Shown here piece after piece: positions 8,726 to 18,937 of a DNA stretch of 64,000 nucleotides (position 1 is its first letter; every line of letters starts with the position of its first letter). Where the stretch lies: contig NATV01000113.1 of NCBI GenBank assembly GCA_003094535.1, positions 1 through 64,000 of the forward strand. The letters run 5' to 3'. The notes under the pieces were generated by a model. The model was given only the letters and a program-made list of their open reading frames with translations, was not told the DNA's origin and searched no databases. Position numbers and translations under genes: made by a program. The DNA comes from a gamma proteobacterium symbiont of Ctena orbiculata. GTDB lineage: Bacteria; Pseudomonadota; Gammaproteobacteria; Chromatiales; Chromatiaceae.

Positions 8726-9850
8726 ATGTCGGCAGAACAGATCCCCGATTCCACAACCAAGGAACAGCCCCTGGTCTCTCATTTGATCGAACTGCGTGAC
8801 CGGGTATTGCGTATGGTCCTGGTTGTGCTGGCTGTGTTCCTGGTGCTGTTTCCATTCGCCAACGATCTCTACAGCGCCATTGCGGGACCGATGCGGGCAG
8901 CGCTGCCGGAAGGCAGCACGATGATCTCCACAAAACCCATCGATCCCTTTCTCATACCCTTTAAACTGAGCCTGCAGCTGGCGATCTTCATCGCCGTACC
9001 CGTTATCCTCTATCAATTCTGGGCCTTTGTGGCCCCCGGCCTCTACCGCCATGAAAAGCGCTTGGTGATACCCCTGCTGGTCTCGAGCACCCTGCTCTTC
9101 TACCTCGGCATGGCCTTCGCCTATTTCGTGGTCTTTCCCCTGGTATTCACCTTTCTCGCGGGTACAGCCCCCGATGGTGTCGAGGTGGCGACCGATATGG
9201 GGAGTTATCTCGACTTTGTGATGACCCTCTTTTTTGCCTTTGGTGTCGCCTTCGAGGTGCCGATAGCCACCATTATTCTGGTCTGGATGGGGGTCACCAC
9301 ACCGCAGAAGTTACGCCACAAGCGTCCCTACGTCATCGTCGGCGCATTCGTCATCGGCATGTTTCTGACCCCACCGGATGTGATCTCCCAGACCCTGCTG
9401 GCACTGCCCATGTGGGTGTTGTTTGAGCTTGGACTCATCTTTTCCAAGGGCTTTGTAAAAAAACCCTTGCAGGATTCCGATGATGGTTCCGATGCGGCGC
9501 TGGCCGTGTCGGCAGCGACTGAGGCAGATGGGCAGCAGGAGATGGCGGCGGAAGAGGCGGTGGGCAGCGATATCGATCCCGCCCGTGACGATGTGGATCC
9601 GGATCGTTTCGTACCCATGACGGATGATGAGATGGAGGCGGAGCTGGATGCCATTGAGGCCCTGGAGCAGGAAGAGGGCGATGCAGAGATCGACAGGGTA
9701 AGGATAAAACTCGAACAGGTGCAGAAGTTGCGTGACAACGGGGACGTGGATGGTGCCCGGGAACTGCTCTATCAGATTCTCGAGGAGGGCAATCCCGATC
9801 AGCGGGTGGTGGCGCGAAACATTCTCGCCCAGCTCGATTCGGACGACTAG
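8726..9850 (+). CDS. tatC: Twin-arginine translocase subunit TatC with a long acidic, FimV-C-like tail
   Basis: The six-helix TatC core (residues 1 to about 247) recognises twin-arginine signals; HLIELRDRV and the conserved periplasmic and transmembrane segments are present. E. coli TatC has 258 residues; this one has 374. The extra 127 residues are cytoplasmic: first very acidic (rich in D, E and A), then from about residue 323 a helix-turn-helix pair ([20 protein letters not shown], followed by [10 protein letters not shown] and RNILAQLD) that resembles the C-terminal TPR-like domain of FimV. The tail is in frame with no sign of frameshift. TatC itself is certain; the tail resemblance is by eye. 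Confidence 0.95.
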   Translation: MSAEQIPDSTTKEQPLVSHLIELRDRVLRMVLVVLAVFLVLFPFANDLYSAIAGPMRAALPEGSTMISTKPIDPFLIPFKLSLQLAIFIAVPVILYQFWAFVAPGLYRHEKRLVIPLLVSSTLLFYLGMAFAYFVVFPLVFTFLAGTAPDGVEVATDMGSYLDFVMTLFFAFGVAFEVPIATIILVWMGVTTPQKLRHKRPYVIVGAFVIGMFLTPPDVISQTLLALPMWVLFELGLIFSKGFVKKPLQDSDDGSDAALAVSAATEADGQQEMAAEEAVGSDIDPARDDVDPDRFVPMTDDEMEAELDAIEALEQEEGDAEIDRVRIKLEQVQKLRDNGDVDGARELLYQILEEGNPDQRVVARNILAQLDSDD

Positions 9851-9900
9851 TCCTTCTCCCTTAACAGCCTGTTTACACCCCGTTCGGCAGTTTGAGCCGA

Positions 9901-10239
9901 TCAGCGATTGCGCAGACGGGTGCCGTGCACCAGAGACAGGGTGATCTCCTCGGCGGAGAGAGAGGAAGCAAAGTAGGTGCCGGAGATCTTTGCGCTGTTG
10001 ATGCTTGCGCCCTCGAGATTGGTCTCGCTCAGGTCTAGCCCGCGCAGGTCGGCATGGCGCAAATAGGCCCCGCTTAGATCCAGGTTTCGCGCATCCAGGT
10101 CCCTTAAATCGACACCTCTCAGGTCGGCATTGCGTAGATCGCAGGGCTCACCCGCGGCCCTGCGTTGATTAAACTCCTCAATTTTTCCCTCTTTTAGCAG
10201 TTGATACATCGGGTTCTGTTTCAGCTGGGGCTTCTGCAT
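9901..10239 (-). CDS. Small pentapeptide-repeat protein
   Basis: 112 residues. Residues about 34-85 are tandem pentapeptide repeats of the form A(D/N)LxG ([20 protein letters not shown] and onward), predicted to fold as a short right-handed quadrilateral beta-helix. The N-terminus ([20 protein letters not shown]) is a predicted helical cap. There is no signal peptide or catalytic motif. It faces tatC and is divergent from the LysR gene. The function is unknown; such small proteins are often binding scaffolds. Confidence 0.85.
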   Translation of the reverse strand: MQKPQLKQNPMYQLLKEGKIEEFNQRRAAGEPCDLRNADLRGVDLRDLDARNLDLSGAYLRHADLRGLDLSETNLEGASINSAKISGTYFASSLSAEEITLSLVHGTRLRNR

Positions 10240-10435
10240 GGATACCTCTTTTACTTTATATCAAGAAGATTAAGTTGGAACGATCCCTCCATCCTGATAT
10301 GCCGGGTGGCTGCCGCTCAGGGTAAGAATAACGAAATGTCCGGCATGATTGCGAGTCGATCTCCCAGGATAGATGTATTTATTATTGATATTGGTGACTT
10401 ATGCATCTAGTATTGATTTACTTAATACTCACTGG

Positions 10436-11356
10436 ATGGCTGAAATGGCTGGAACTCCACAGATTCACTACAAGCAAAATCGCTTGAAGCAACTGCGCGC
10501 CTTCTGTCATGCGGCACAGACGGGTTCGATCAGTGAGGCGGCAGATAGGCTCTACCTGAGCCAACCGACGGTATCGTTGCAGATCCAGGCACTGGAACGC
10601 GAACTGGAGACTGTTCTTTTCGAACGGCGCGGGCCGAAGATCAAGCTGACGCCGGAGGGGGAGACCCTCTACAAGCTTTCTCAGCCCTTGGTGGAGGGTA
10701 TGGATAAACTGCAGGAGACCTTTGCCGCCTCCTGTGGAAAACTCGAAAGCGGTGAATTGAATATCGCCGCGGGTGAATCCACCATTCTCTATATCCTTCC
10801 CGAACCCATACGTCTTTTCGCCGAACGCTATCCAGGGATAAGGGTGAAGCTCCACAATGTAACCGGGCGGGACGGCATGGCGATGTTGAGGGCGGATGAA
10901 ACAGATCTCGCGATCGGTTCGCTGCTGGAGATTCCCGACGATGTCACCTACCAGCCTGTGGTCAATTATGCGCCGGTACTGATTACTCCGCTGGATCACC
11001 CTCTGGCAAAAAAAGAGTCGATACAGCTGCATGATATCAGCCCCTACGGACTGATACTGCCGCCCCACCATCTGAGTACCTGGCGCATGGTCGACCTGGT
11101 CTTCAAGCAATACAATGCCAACTACAACGTTACCCTGGAGGCCGGCGGTTGGGAGGTGATAAAAAAATATGTTGAGATCGGTCTCGGCATATCCATCGTG
11201 ACAGATGTCTGCCTTACCGGGGAAGAGCAGATCGCGACAATCCCCCTGGGTGAGTATTTCCCCGATCGCAGCTACGGCATCGTGCTGCGTCGCGGAAAGT
11301 TTCTCTCTCCCCAGGCAAAGCGGTTTCTTGAGATCGTGAAGGAGGTATTTGAGTAA
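10436..11356 (+). CDS. LysR-family transcriptional regulator, CysB-like
   Basis: An N-terminal winged helix (LKQLRAFCHAAQTGSISEAA, then SQPTVSLQIQALE) is followed by a two-lobed substrate-binding domain, 306 residues in all. The effector domain has the CysB/CbbR-like LESGELNIAAGEST start. Start choice is uncertain: in-frame ATGs at 10436 and 10445 are both plausible, while the upstream ATG at 10373 would add residues unlike LysR N-termini. None has a strong ribosome site. No operon partner is visible, so the target cannot be read from context. Confidence 0.9.
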   Translation: MAEMAGTPQIHYKQNRLKQLRAFCHAAQTGSISEAADRLYLSQPTVSLQIQALERELETVLFERRGPKIKLTPEGETLYKLSQPLVEGMDKLQETFAASCGKLESGELNIAAGESTILYILPEPIRLFAERYPGIRVKLHNVTGRDGMAMLRADETDLAIGSLLEIPDDVTYQPVVNYAPVLITPLDHPLAKKESIQLHDISPYGLILPPHHLSTWRMVDLVFKQYNANYNVTLEAGGWEVIKKYVEIGLGISIVTDVCLTGEEQIATIPLGEYFPDRSYGIVLRRGKFLSPQAKRFLEIVKEVFE

Positions 11357-11473
11357 AATCTGTACAGTCGCATGACCCGATAGGTGGTTGTTTGAAGAAC
11401 CTCATTCCCAGGCTTATTTTCCTCAATTAAAAAACTGTTTTACAATGGCGCTGGATTTAATGTGGAGACGGTT

Positions 11474-12430
11474 ATGTTAGGAAAGGCCCCTGAATTCCAG
11501 TCCTTGCTAAGGGCGATGCGCATAGTGTCGGCGACGGATGCCACGGTACTGGTTAGCGGAGAGAGCGGAACGGGAAAGGAACTGCTGGCGCAGGCGCTGC
11601 ACCGGAACAGCCGTCGTCGGGACAAGGTCTTCATCACCGTCAACTGTGCGGCACTACCGACCCAGCTGGCCGAAAGTGAACTCTTTGGTCACCGTAAGGG
11701 TGCATTTACCGGTGCTGCCAGCGACAGCCTGGGCAAAGTACAGGCGGCAAATGGAGGTACCCTGTTTCTGGATGAGATCGGCGAGCTTCCGCTGTCGGTT
11801 CAGGCAAAACTGCTACGTTTTCTTGAGACCGGAGAGTGCCAGACCGTCGGCAGGGCGAACAGCCAACGGGTTGACGTGCGGGTGATTGCCGCCACCAACC
11901 GTGATCTCGGCCAATTGATCGAGGAGGGTGGCTTTCGCCGCGACCTCTACTATCGCCTGCATGTCGTGCCCCTCGAATTACCACCCTTGAGGCAGCGTCA
12001 GGGCGATGTGAATCTGCTCCTCAAAGGCCTGACGACAGAGCTTGCGGCGAGCTATAAGCTGCAGCCGCCCACCTATGGCAAGGCTGTTCTCAAGGTCCTG
12101 AACAGCTATCATTGGCCGGGAAACGTGAGAGAACTCAAGAATTTCGCCGAGCGCATGCTAATCCTGTTTTCAGGCAGAAACGTCGAGCCGGAAAACCTGC
12201 CTCAGGAATTTCGCCGTTCCGCGGAACATCAGCACTCCGCCAGGCATGCATCCAAGAACAGCCGTTTTCTGCTCCCGGATCAGGGCCTTAACATGGATGA
12301 ACTGGAAGCCAGTTTGATAGAACAGGCGCTGGTGAAAACCTTCGGCAACCGCAGCAAGGCTGCAAGATTACTGGGACTCAGTCGCGATACCCTTCTCTAC
12401 CGCATGAAAAAATACGCCATCGAGTGTTAA
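11474..12430 (+). CDS. Sigma-54-dependent activator lacking a receiver domain (PspF-like)
   Basis: 318 residues containing only the AAA+ core and a C-terminal Fis-type helix-turn-helix (NRSKAARLLGLSRDTLLYRM). Walker A is GESGTGKE, the sigma-54 loop is an intact GAFTGA (about residues 76-81), Walker B lies in GGTLFLDEIGEL, and the arginine-finger region is RRDLYYRL. ATG 11474 is chosen because GGAG sits six bases upstream; GTG 11462 is in frame but has none. With no input domain, it is probably controlled by a partner protein, as PspF is by PspA. It converges on the SH3 gene with a six-base gap. Confidence 0.9.
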   Translation: MLGKAPEFQSLLRAMRIVSATDATVLVSGESGTGKELLAQALHRNSRRRDKVFITVNCAALPTQLAESELFGHRKGAFTGAASDSLGKVQAANGGTLFLDEIGELPLSVQAKLLRFLETGECQTVGRANSQRVDVRVIAATNRDLGQLIEEGGFRRDLYYRLHVVPLELPPLRQRQGDVNLLLKGLTTELAASYKLQPPTYGKAVLKVLNSYHWPGNVRELKNFAERMLILFSGRNVEPENLPQEFRRSAEHQHSARHASKNSRFLLPDQGLNMDELEASLIEQALVKTFGNRSKAARLLGLSRDTLLYRMKKYAIEC

Positions 12431-12436
12431 CAGGCC

Positions 12437-13060
12437 CTAGTAGATTCGGTAACCGCCGTGGCGTCTTCGACTGATGTAGTCGAATAATGCAATTCCGGCA
12501 GTCAGGCCCAGTACAAAGCTGATACCCGCCGCGATCAATCCCCAGTTAAATGGAATGGCGGTACTCATGCGGTTTTGGCTGTTGCGCAATGCCTCGTTTT
12601 CTTGCTGAATCCTATCGAGTGCAGCTACTACACCTTCAGTGTTTGCGAGTTGATCCTGCAACTCTGCATTGGCTTGTTGCTGCTGCTGTTTGAGTGTCGC
12701 CAAAGCAGCCTGGGACCGCTGCAGCTCGGCCTTGCTTTGTTCCAGTTTCTGGGTCTGTGCGTCATGCTGCTGCTGAAGTTCGGTCAATTGAGTGCGCGCG
12801 GGTTTATCCTTAATCAGAAAGCCGGCCTTGGTCCAACCTTCCGTGCCATCTGTGGCGCGTACCTTGGCGAAGAGACCCTCCTGTTCCAACAGTTCGAGTT
12901 GATCACCGCTATTCAAGCGTTTCAGGAGCTTTCCCTTGGAGTTGATCAGTTCATAAAGGGAGAGTTGCAGTTCGTCCGTGACATATCGTGTTTCCGCCAT
13001 CAGGGTGGAACTGGAGCCGAATAGGAAGAGGCTCAACAAACAGAATCTAGCGTACTTCAT
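12437..13060 (-). CDS. SH3-domain protein with C-terminal membrane anchor (TIGR04211/YgiM-like)
   Basis: 207 residues. A signal peptide (ends LMAETRYV, cleavage near residue 22) leads to a bacterial SH3 domain (about 24-88, with DELQLSLYELINSKGKLLKR and GTEGWTKAGFL), then a glutamine-rich coiled coil (about 90-165) and one membrane helix (about 172-193) with a positively charged end (SRRRHGGYR). This order matches the periplasmic SH3-anchor family. The role is unknown; family members are thought to act in envelope integrity. Confidence 0.88.
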   Translation of the reverse strand: MKYARFCLLSLFLFGSSSTLMAETRYVTDELQLSLYELINSKGKLLKRLNSGDQLELLEQEGLFAKVRATDGTEGWTKAGFLIKDKPARTQLTELQQQHDAQTQKLEQSKAELQRSQAALATLKQQQQQANAELQDQLANTEGVVAALDRIQQENEALRNSQNRMSTAIPFNWGLIAAGISFVLGLTAGIALFDYISRRRHGGYRIY

Positions 13061-13326
13061 TCAAACCGTCCCTCGGATCATCGGTAAGCAAGGAAAGCCT
13101 ATATCGGTGTGTTATCAGGTGTGATCGGCACTTCGATCCGTTCCCCGCTATATATCATCCGGCATGAGGATAGCGAATAGAGTGGCTCTATGCCAGTATC
13201 GAATTGGCACTTTTTAACCTGGCAGATTGTTTTTTCGATAATTTTTATCCATTCAGTTTTTGTTCAGCATTCACTGCATATCCTGTAATTGAGTTTTGGT
13301 GAAATTCGAACACAGGAGAAACCTGC

Positions 13327-13737
13327 ATGAATACTGTCAGTACTACACTTGTTGCCCTATCCCTCAGTCTTGTTATGGTCTCGCCTGTATTTGCGGACCA
13401 TCGCTATAAGGGTGAATATTGCCATGAACGAAAGATAGACAAAATAGAACGGCGCCTGCATCGTCAATATCACAGAATCGAACGTGGCATCGACAAAGAC
13501 AGATTGACCCACAAAGAGGCTAGAAAACTGAAAAAGCGCTACCGCAAGATAAGTCGACTATCCAGGGAATACCGGGAAGATGGCTATCTGTCGAGAAGTG
13601 AGTATCGGCATTTGACCCGTAAGCTGGATAAAAACAGTCAGTTGATCAGGGAATTCATGAGAAACGGAATCGATCGCTATATTGCCTATCACGATGCATA
13701 CTCCAGTCAATATCACGATAGGTATTTGAGAGATTGA
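13327..13737 (+). CDS. Secreted basic helical protein of unknown function
   Basis: 136 residues. A clear signal peptide (cleavage after VFA, residue 23) leads to a mature protein that is very rich in Arg, Lys, His and Tyr and repeatedly predicted helical (RRLHRQYHRIERGIDK, EARKLKKRYRKISRLSREYR, RSEYRHLTRKLDKNSQ). It resembles small periplasmic helical proteins annotated only as hypothetical. A CACAGGAGAAAC ribosome site precedes ATG 13327. It stands alone, divergent from the SH3 gene. Confidence 0.75.
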   Translation: MNTVSTTLVALSLSLVMVSPVFADHRYKGEYCHERKIDKIERRLHRQYHRIERGIDKDRLTHKEARKLKKRYRKISRLSREYREDGYLSRSEYRHLTRKLDKNSQLIREFMRNGIDRYIAYHDAYSSQYHDRYLRD

Positions 13738-13788
13738 TGGTCTTTCCTCACCTTTTGCCGGTGTCGTTTAGCCTGTCGATCAATCGGG

Positions 13789-13814
13789 AAAGTCCCGGTG
13801 ATAGCCGGGACTTT
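13789..13814. terminator. Hairpin between convergent genes
   Basis: AAAGTCCCGG (13789-13798) and CCGGGACTTT (13805-13814) form a perfect 10-bp stem with a six-base loop. It lies between the 3' ends of the secreted-protein gene (+) and the hybrid kinase (-). The A/T ends of the stem read as a short T tract on both strands, so it can serve as a bidirectional terminator. Confidence 0.55.
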
Positions 13815-13888
13815 GACGTTGTCTGGTCGATCATTATGCAAAATCGTCAGCGGGATGGAGTCTGGTTTGGAGCATTTTCCCCGGTTGG

Positions 13889-16240
13889 TTAATTGGTCTT
13901 GGTTTTGGTGGAGAAATAGTCCTTGAATTTGCCTGTCTCCTCAAGTAGTGCTTGAATTCTTTGCTCGATATCATTTGCATCCACTGGTTCTTGAGTTAAG
14001 GATTCTTTGAGTGAGACCGCGCCAATGTATATAGAGGTGGCGCCGCTCGAACCGGCTGAGCCCGCTAGTTTATGAGCTGCCTGGTATAGCGCGGCTCGGT
14101 CACCTTTCTCGAGGGCGTCGCGCATGGCCCCTTCACAGCTTGGGAGCATATCGAGAAATTCCTCGAGTATCAGGCCAGCGGTTTTATTGTCATTCTCCAC
14201 ACTGGCGAGTGCGGCCTGCTGATTATACATGGCCGATTCATCTCCAAGCTTGGAATCGACTGTTTTTGCAGCGGCGGAGTCGTAACACTCACCGGACCAC
14301 TTGCGTATGATTGAATAGAGCTGGTCGGGTAGATAGGGTTTGGCCAATAGGTCCACCATACCCGCAGCGAAGACATCCTGTTGTTTCTGCGGTAGGATGT
14401 GCGCGGTAACGGCAATGATCGGCAATTCTTCCGACTTATGAACCGTGCGAATTCTTCTGGCCGCCTCAATACCGCTCATTCCCGGCATTTCAAGATCCAT
14501 AAGGATAAGGTCGAACGTCTGTTTCTGGATCACCTCCAGGGCTTCATATGCGCTCGATACGGCTACCATATTCGCACCCTTTTTGCTCAGCAGCGTGCTG
14601 GCGAGTGTCAGGTTGACTTGGCTGTCATCGACAACGAGGATAGTCAATCTGCTGAACAGGGGATCTCCGTTTTCCTCCTTGTCCTGAGACTCGGGCGAGG
14701 AGGGCGTTTTTTGCGGCACGATTGCCGTCAGGCCGGACTCGTTTACAGATTTTGCTTTTTCAAGACGTAGGCGGGTAATAAATGTTGAGCCCCTGCCTGG
14801 CGTGCTTGTCAGCTTGATATCACCGCCCATCAGATCTGCAAGGCGCTGAGCGATGACAAGACCGAGACCCGTACCTCCATAGCTGCGTGTTAGCGACCCG
14901 TCACACTGTTGAAAGGGTTGAAACAGCATGGATTGCTGTTCCGGTGTGATGCCGATGCCTGTATCAGAGACGGTAATCTTAAGTACTACCTGTTCGTCCC
15001 TTTGATCCTCCATTTCGAGCTTGACATTGACGCTTCCGGTGTCAGTGAACTTGATCGCATTCCCAACCAGGTTGATAAGCACTTGCCGAAATTTGGCGGG
15101 GTCACCAAAAAGTATCGCCGGGATATCATCCTCAACTGAGGTTGTGAGCGTAAGGCCCTTCTCCATCGCCTTTGGAGTAAAAAGCACTTCGACTCCATGA
15201 GTCAGGGTTTGCAATGCAAAGTTGCTGCAGTCCAGGGACAATTTTCCAGCTTCCATTTTGGAGAAATTCAGGATGTCATCAATAATCTGAAGCAGGCTCT
15301 GAGCTGAGCTGATAATGATCTCTGTATACTCATCTTGTTGATGGTCCAAAGTTGTTTTCTTCAAAAGATGAGCAAATCCGATAACTCCGCTCATCGGTGT
15401 GCGGATTTCATGGCTCATGGTGGCGAGGAAGTCACTTTTTGCCTGGCTCGCGGCCTCGGCTTCATTCTTCGCCGTATTTAATTCCCGGGTGCGTTCCGTT
15501 ACCTGACGCTCTAAATCCTGATGATAAGCGGCAAGTTTGCTGTCATGTTTTTGAATGCGGTCAAGCATGGCATTGAAGCCATCCACCAGGCTTCCAAGTT
15601 CATCATTGCTTAGGCGTTTTGCTCGATGTGTGAAATCCCTCCTTACCGCCACCTTTTTCATGGTGCGAAGCAGTTGCTGAACTGGTTTGGAGATCAATCG
15701 TTGGAAGCGGTTGGAGAGCCAGAATGCGAATACCATGGAGACGATGTAGACGCCAAGTACAAGAAGCGACTGTTGAAGCAGAATCGATTTGGCTCTACTC
15801 ATATCGCCGACAATATGCAGCATGCCGATGCTTTCGCCGTCGAGTAAGATAGGCTCCTTGACGGTAATCAGTCTGAAGTAGGATCCGACCGAGGTGCGCT
15901 CTCGATCGAGCTTGCTGGTCGCTTCGAATTTGGCGGAGGCGTAGCGGGCAAACCTGTCGCCATTAGTCAGAACGATCGTCGCTTCAATAACATCTTGTTG
16001 TGTCGACAAGGTTGCCAAAATGTCGTTTGCGGTATCCTGGTCGCTGAAGGTGATTGCAGCGCTACTGTTCGCTCCAAGCAGCAATGCCAGCGATTGCAGG
16101 CGGGTTGCCGCTTCACTGCGCGCCGAGTTGATCTCAAAGACCATGAACAATAGCAGGCTGAGTAGCAGAACCGTCGCTGTTATCATCAGTATGATGGCTT
16201 CAAGCTTGTGTTTTATTGAGGCGTTGCGCAACAGATCCAT
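13889..16240 (-). CDS. Hybrid sensor histidine kinase (CHASE8-HAMP-HisKA-HATPase-REC-Hpt)
   Basis: 783 residues: membrane helix (15-35), periplasmic CHASE8-like sensor (about 38-145), second helix (155-177), HAMP, coiled coil, HisKA with phospho-acceptor His277 in [15 protein letters not shown], HATPase with N, G1 and G2 boxes ([22 protein letters not shown]), receiver with Asp582 in [10 protein letters not shown], and Hpt with His723 in [10 protein letters not shown]. The layout is that of BarA/GacS, but the CHASE8 sensor and the neighbouring YfiR and TonB-receptor genes point to a different input. It is the last gene of a three-gene minus-strand operon, nine bases after yfiR. Confidence 0.92.
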   Translation of the reverse strand: MDLLRNASIKHKLEAIILMITATVLLLSLLLFMVFEINSARSEAATRLQSLALLLGANSSAAITFSDQDTANDILATLSTQQDVIEATIVLTNGDRFARYASAKFEATSKLDRERTSVGSYFRLITVKEPILLDGESIGMLHIVGDMSRAKSILLQQSLLVLGVYIVSMVFAFWLSNRFQRLISKPVQQLLRTMKKVAVRRDFTHRAKRLSNDELGSLVDGFNAMLDRIQKHDSKLAAYHQDLERQVTERTRELNTAKNEAEAASQAKSDFLATMSHEIRTPMSGVIGFAHLLKKTTLDHQQDEYTEIIISSAQSLLQIIDDILNFSKMEAGKLSLDCSNFALQTLTHGVEVLFTPKAMEKGLTLTTSVEDDIPAILFGDPAKFRQVLINLVGNAIKFTDTGSVNVKLEMEDQRDEQVVLKITVSDTGIGITPEQQSMLFQPFQQCDGSLTRSYGGTGLGLVIAQRLADLMGGDIKLTSTPGRGSTFITRLRLEKAKSVNESGLTAIVPQKTPSSPESQDKEENGDPLFSRLTILVVDDSQVNLTLASTLLSKKGANMVAVSSAYEALEVIQKQTFDLILMDLEMPGMSGIEAARRIRTVHKSEELPIIAVTAHILPQKQQDVFAAGMVDLLAKPYLPDQLYSIIRKWSGECYDSAAAKTVDSKLGDESAMYNQQAALASVENDNKTAGLILEEFLDMLPSCEGAMRDALEKGDRAALYQAAHKLAGSAGSSGATSIYIGAVSLKESLTQEPVDANDIEQRIQALLEETGKFKDYFSTKTKTN

Positions 16241-16248
16241 TATTGTTG

Positions 16249-16788
16249 CTACCTCTTTACGTCAACGGCCAGCTTGAGAAGGCGGGAACTGAGGTCGAGC
16301 CCTGCCTCGCGTGCAGCCTGCAAATTGATTTTAAAGCGTATCCTGCTATTTATACGGTAAAGCTCGATCATGCCCCCTTGCTTGGAAAAGTCGGTAATTT
16401 CACTGACGGTAAGCACTGGCTTGGTGCGAATGGATTTATTGATTTCTAGCATTAGATGCTGCATGGAACGGGCAAGATAGAGGAGATGGCAATTGTCTAG
16501 ATTATTGCTCTCTTCCCTGTGCTCGATGGTAACCGGAAGTTCCCTGACTTTTCTGCCGTTCAGCCGAACAAGCGCCTGGGATAATTCATCATTTCCGATA
16601 GAGCAGATCCTCAGTGAAGTTCCATTTTTGGTCCATGTTTCGGAGGGCCAGCGTGTGAACTTGGCAAAATTATAGATAAAGACCGCTTTCAAAATATTCT
16701 CGTCACTCCGTTGCTCAACGCCATTTGCCTGAGGTGGAATGCACCAAAGCATTAATAGGGTGAAATGTATCAACAGCCTTGTCGTCAC
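16249..16788 (-). CDS. YfiR-family periplasmic protein (DUF4154)
   Basis: 179 residues with a signal peptide (cleavage after QANG, near residue 23). The mature part carries the family hallmarks: FIYNFAKFTRWP, the ICSIGNDELSQAL strand, the paired CHLLYLAR segment and TVSEITDFSKQGGMIELY near the end. In Pseudomonas, YfiR is a periplasmic repressor of the YfiN diguanylate cyclase. Here the neighbour is a CHASE8 hybrid kinase, so by analogy YfiR would bind that periplasmic sensor; this is inference. Confidence 0.88.
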   Translation of the reverse strand: MTTRLLIHFTLLMLWCIPPQANGVEQRSDENILKAVFIYNFAKFTRWPSETWTKNGTSLRICSIGNDELSQALVRLNGRKVRELPVTIEHREESNNLDNCHLLYLARSMQHLMLEINKSIRTKPVLTVSEITDFSKQGGMIELYRINSRIRFKINLQAAREAGLDLSSRLLKLAVDVKR

Positions 16789-16855
16789 TTCTATCTAACC
16801 ATTCAGCGAGAGTTAACTTATGCAAATATCATACAGCTCTACTTTACATATGCTC

Positions 16856-18937
16856 TTATGAACCGGCGGGAAACTTATACAGAATCTCCGCATACACATT
16901 TCGTTCCGGAAGAGGTAGGTCCTTGGCGACGGAGGGTGCCGTGTGTTCTCTTGCATCCTCATCGAATAGGTTGCGAACTGAAAATCCAAATTCCCATCCA
17001 TTCACGCCGGAATAACGTAAGGTGGTGTCGGTTATGATGTAGTCGTCGAGTGATTCCCTCGAATCACTATTGCCGCGGGTCCTTCCGCCAATCCAATTGG
17101 CCTCAACATTCCAGTTCCAATCGGAGCTAAAATGCCAATCGGCACGCAGGTAGGCATCCTGTTTGGGTTGATCGACGGCGCGAAACTCACTGTCGTCCGA
17201 GTCTCTTACGGTATAGTTTGCGGAGAATCTCAGGCTCTCTGTCGCTTGCCATTTTGTTTCGAGTTCAATCCCGTGAATGGTGTGGTTGCCCGTATTGAGA
17301 AATTGACGATCGCTCTGACCCGGTGCGGTTACCGCGCGGATAATATCGGACTGCTCCAACCGATAGAGATTGATACCGAAGGTCAAATCACTGTTCGGGA
17401 TGAAGGATAGAATCAATTCAACCGTTTCAGAGCGCTCAGGATCGAGATCCGAGTTGGGTTTCGAAAATGAGGTTTCAGCAAAAAGTTCCTGAAAGGATGG
17501 CGGGCGAAATGCCCTGCCGTAAAGCAGTTTCGTGGTGATTTTGTCGCTGCTCTGCCAAACCAGTGCCAATCGAGGGTTAAGGGTATCGCCGAAATCCGAG
17601 TAGTCGTCATACCTGATGCCGGCAGTCAGCTGCCAATCATCCCTCAATGACCAGTCATCCTGAAGAAAAAGATAGCGAATCGTTCGGGTTTTTTCAGGCG
17701 CGAAAGCAAAGGGTGTGTCTGATACATCCACAACTGGGCTTCCCGGGGGGAGAAGGTTGCCATCCGGGCCAATGCCTCGATTGATCAACTGCTTGACGTA
17801 ATGGAGGTCCTGCCAGGTGTAGCCTACGCCCAGGCGCAGAGAATGGGCACTGAAACCGGTATAGAGACCGCTGAGCTCGAAGGCAATCCTGCGTTCAGCC
17901 GAACGCATCTGATTGATCACGCCCTGTGGATAGTCACCGTTGAAGGCACCGGGAGGTCGTTCCAGAAAGCCGTTGCCCGATGAATAGTCAAGGTCCTGGT
18001 AGCGAAGCTCCGCATCTACGCCCCAGGCATCGCTAAGAGCAGGATTGTTGTAAAGTAGATCGAGGTTGAAACGGCTATCCTCGGCACGGGTCATGGGATC
18101 TAGAATGCCTGCGCCGGTGAGTCCGATTTCGACGTCGCTGTGATGCATGTAGTCCAAATGAAGGCGCCAACCGCGGTTGGCTACAGAGAAGCGTATATCC
18201 TGATTGTTCCAGCCGAATTGTGCATTGGCGGGTGCGAGTGATACATCAGTGTTCAGTGCGAGATCCTGTTGCGTCTGGCCATCGGTTTCGACGAATGGAT
18301 CGTGGCCGTCGGTGCCGGAGAGATCGATGGTGAGGCCGATATCAAACCCATTCCAGCTATCACCATACTGCAACCAGCCACTGTTGGTGTTGAAGCTGCC
18401 GCTCCTGATGCCTGCTTCTGTGTGGTCTATTATCCCGGCGGTTTTCGTAATCACATTTACTACACCTGCTGAGGCGTCGGCACCAAACATTGCGGATCCG
18501 GGGCCGCGGATAATTTCCACTCTATCGATGCTGCTGCTTGGTATACCTTTCCAAAAGATGCCGAAACCCCACATCAAGTCCCGCATCGAAACACCGTTGA
18601 TCATCAACAAGGTCTGAATGGCGCTGGTGCCGCGGAACTGGACCAGCGGGCGGAAGGCAAATTGGTTGGCTCTGATGTGGATTCCCGGGACACTCTCCAG
18701 GATATCTACAAGGTTGGTGGCACCGGTAGCCTTGATATCTTCCTCAGTTATCACGGTTACAGCTGCAGGTGCCTGGGAGAGTGGCTTCTTGGTATCGGTG
18801 GAGATCGTTACTTCCAGCTCTAACAGCTCTTCAAGGCTTAGGGAGAGGAAGTGATCCAACTGCCGTTCATGGGCCGCATGCGCCGAGAGGCTGATGGCTA
18901 AACCGAAAATTAGGAGGATGAGTCTGATTTTAGCCAT
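16856..18937 (-). CDS. TonB-dependent outer-membrane receptor
   Basis: 693 residues. A signal peptide (cleavage after AHA, about residue 22) leads to a plug domain (about 50-165, with PAAVTVITEEDIKATGA, and VEIIRGPGSAMFGADASAGV) and a 22-strand barrel ending in the usual aromatic-rich last strand (NVYAEILYKF). The substrate cannot be told from sequence; its size and plug resemble small receptors for cobalamin or siderophores. It is the first gene of an operon with yfiR and the hybrid kinase, suggesting a receptor-coupled signalling unit. Confidence 0.92.
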   Translation of the reverse strand: MAKIRLILLIFGLAISLSAHAAHERQLDHFLSLSLEELLELEVTISTDTKKPLSQAPAAVTVITEEDIKATGATNLVDILESVPGIHIRANQFAFRPLVQFRGTSAIQTLLMINGVSMRDLMWGFGIFWKGIPSSSIDRVEIIRGPGSAMFGADASAGVVNVITKTAGIIDHTEAGIRSGSFNTNSGWLQYGDSWNGFDIGLTIDLSGTDGHDPFVETDGQTQQDLALNTDVSLAPANAQFGWNNQDIRFSVANRGWRLHLDYMHHSDVEIGLTGAGILDPMTRAEDSRFNLDLLYNNPALSDAWGVDAELRYQDLDYSSGNGFLERPPGAFNGDYPQGVINQMRSAERRIAFELSGLYTGFSAHSLRLGVGYTWQDLHYVKQLINRGIGPDGNLLPPGSPVVDVSDTPFAFAPEKTRTIRYLFLQDDWSLRDDWQLTAGIRYDDYSDFGDTLNPRLALVWQSSDKITTKLLYGRAFRPPSFQELFAETSFSKPNSDLDPERSETVELILSFIPNSDLTFGINLYRLEQSDIIRAVTAPGQSDRQFLNTGNHTIHGIELETKWQATESLRFSANYTVRDSDDSEFRAVDQPKQDAYLRADWHFSSDWNWNVEANWIGGRTRGNSDSRESLDDYIITDTTLRYSGVNGWEFGFSVRNLFDEDAREHTAPSVAKDLPLPERNVYAEILYKFPAGS

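Noticed and set aside
13889-16240. Hybrid kinase as the GacS/BarA that controls the Rsm-like RNA
   Set aside because: The layout is similar, but the CHASE8 sensor and YfiR/TonB neighbours point to a different signal; no evidence links it to GacA.
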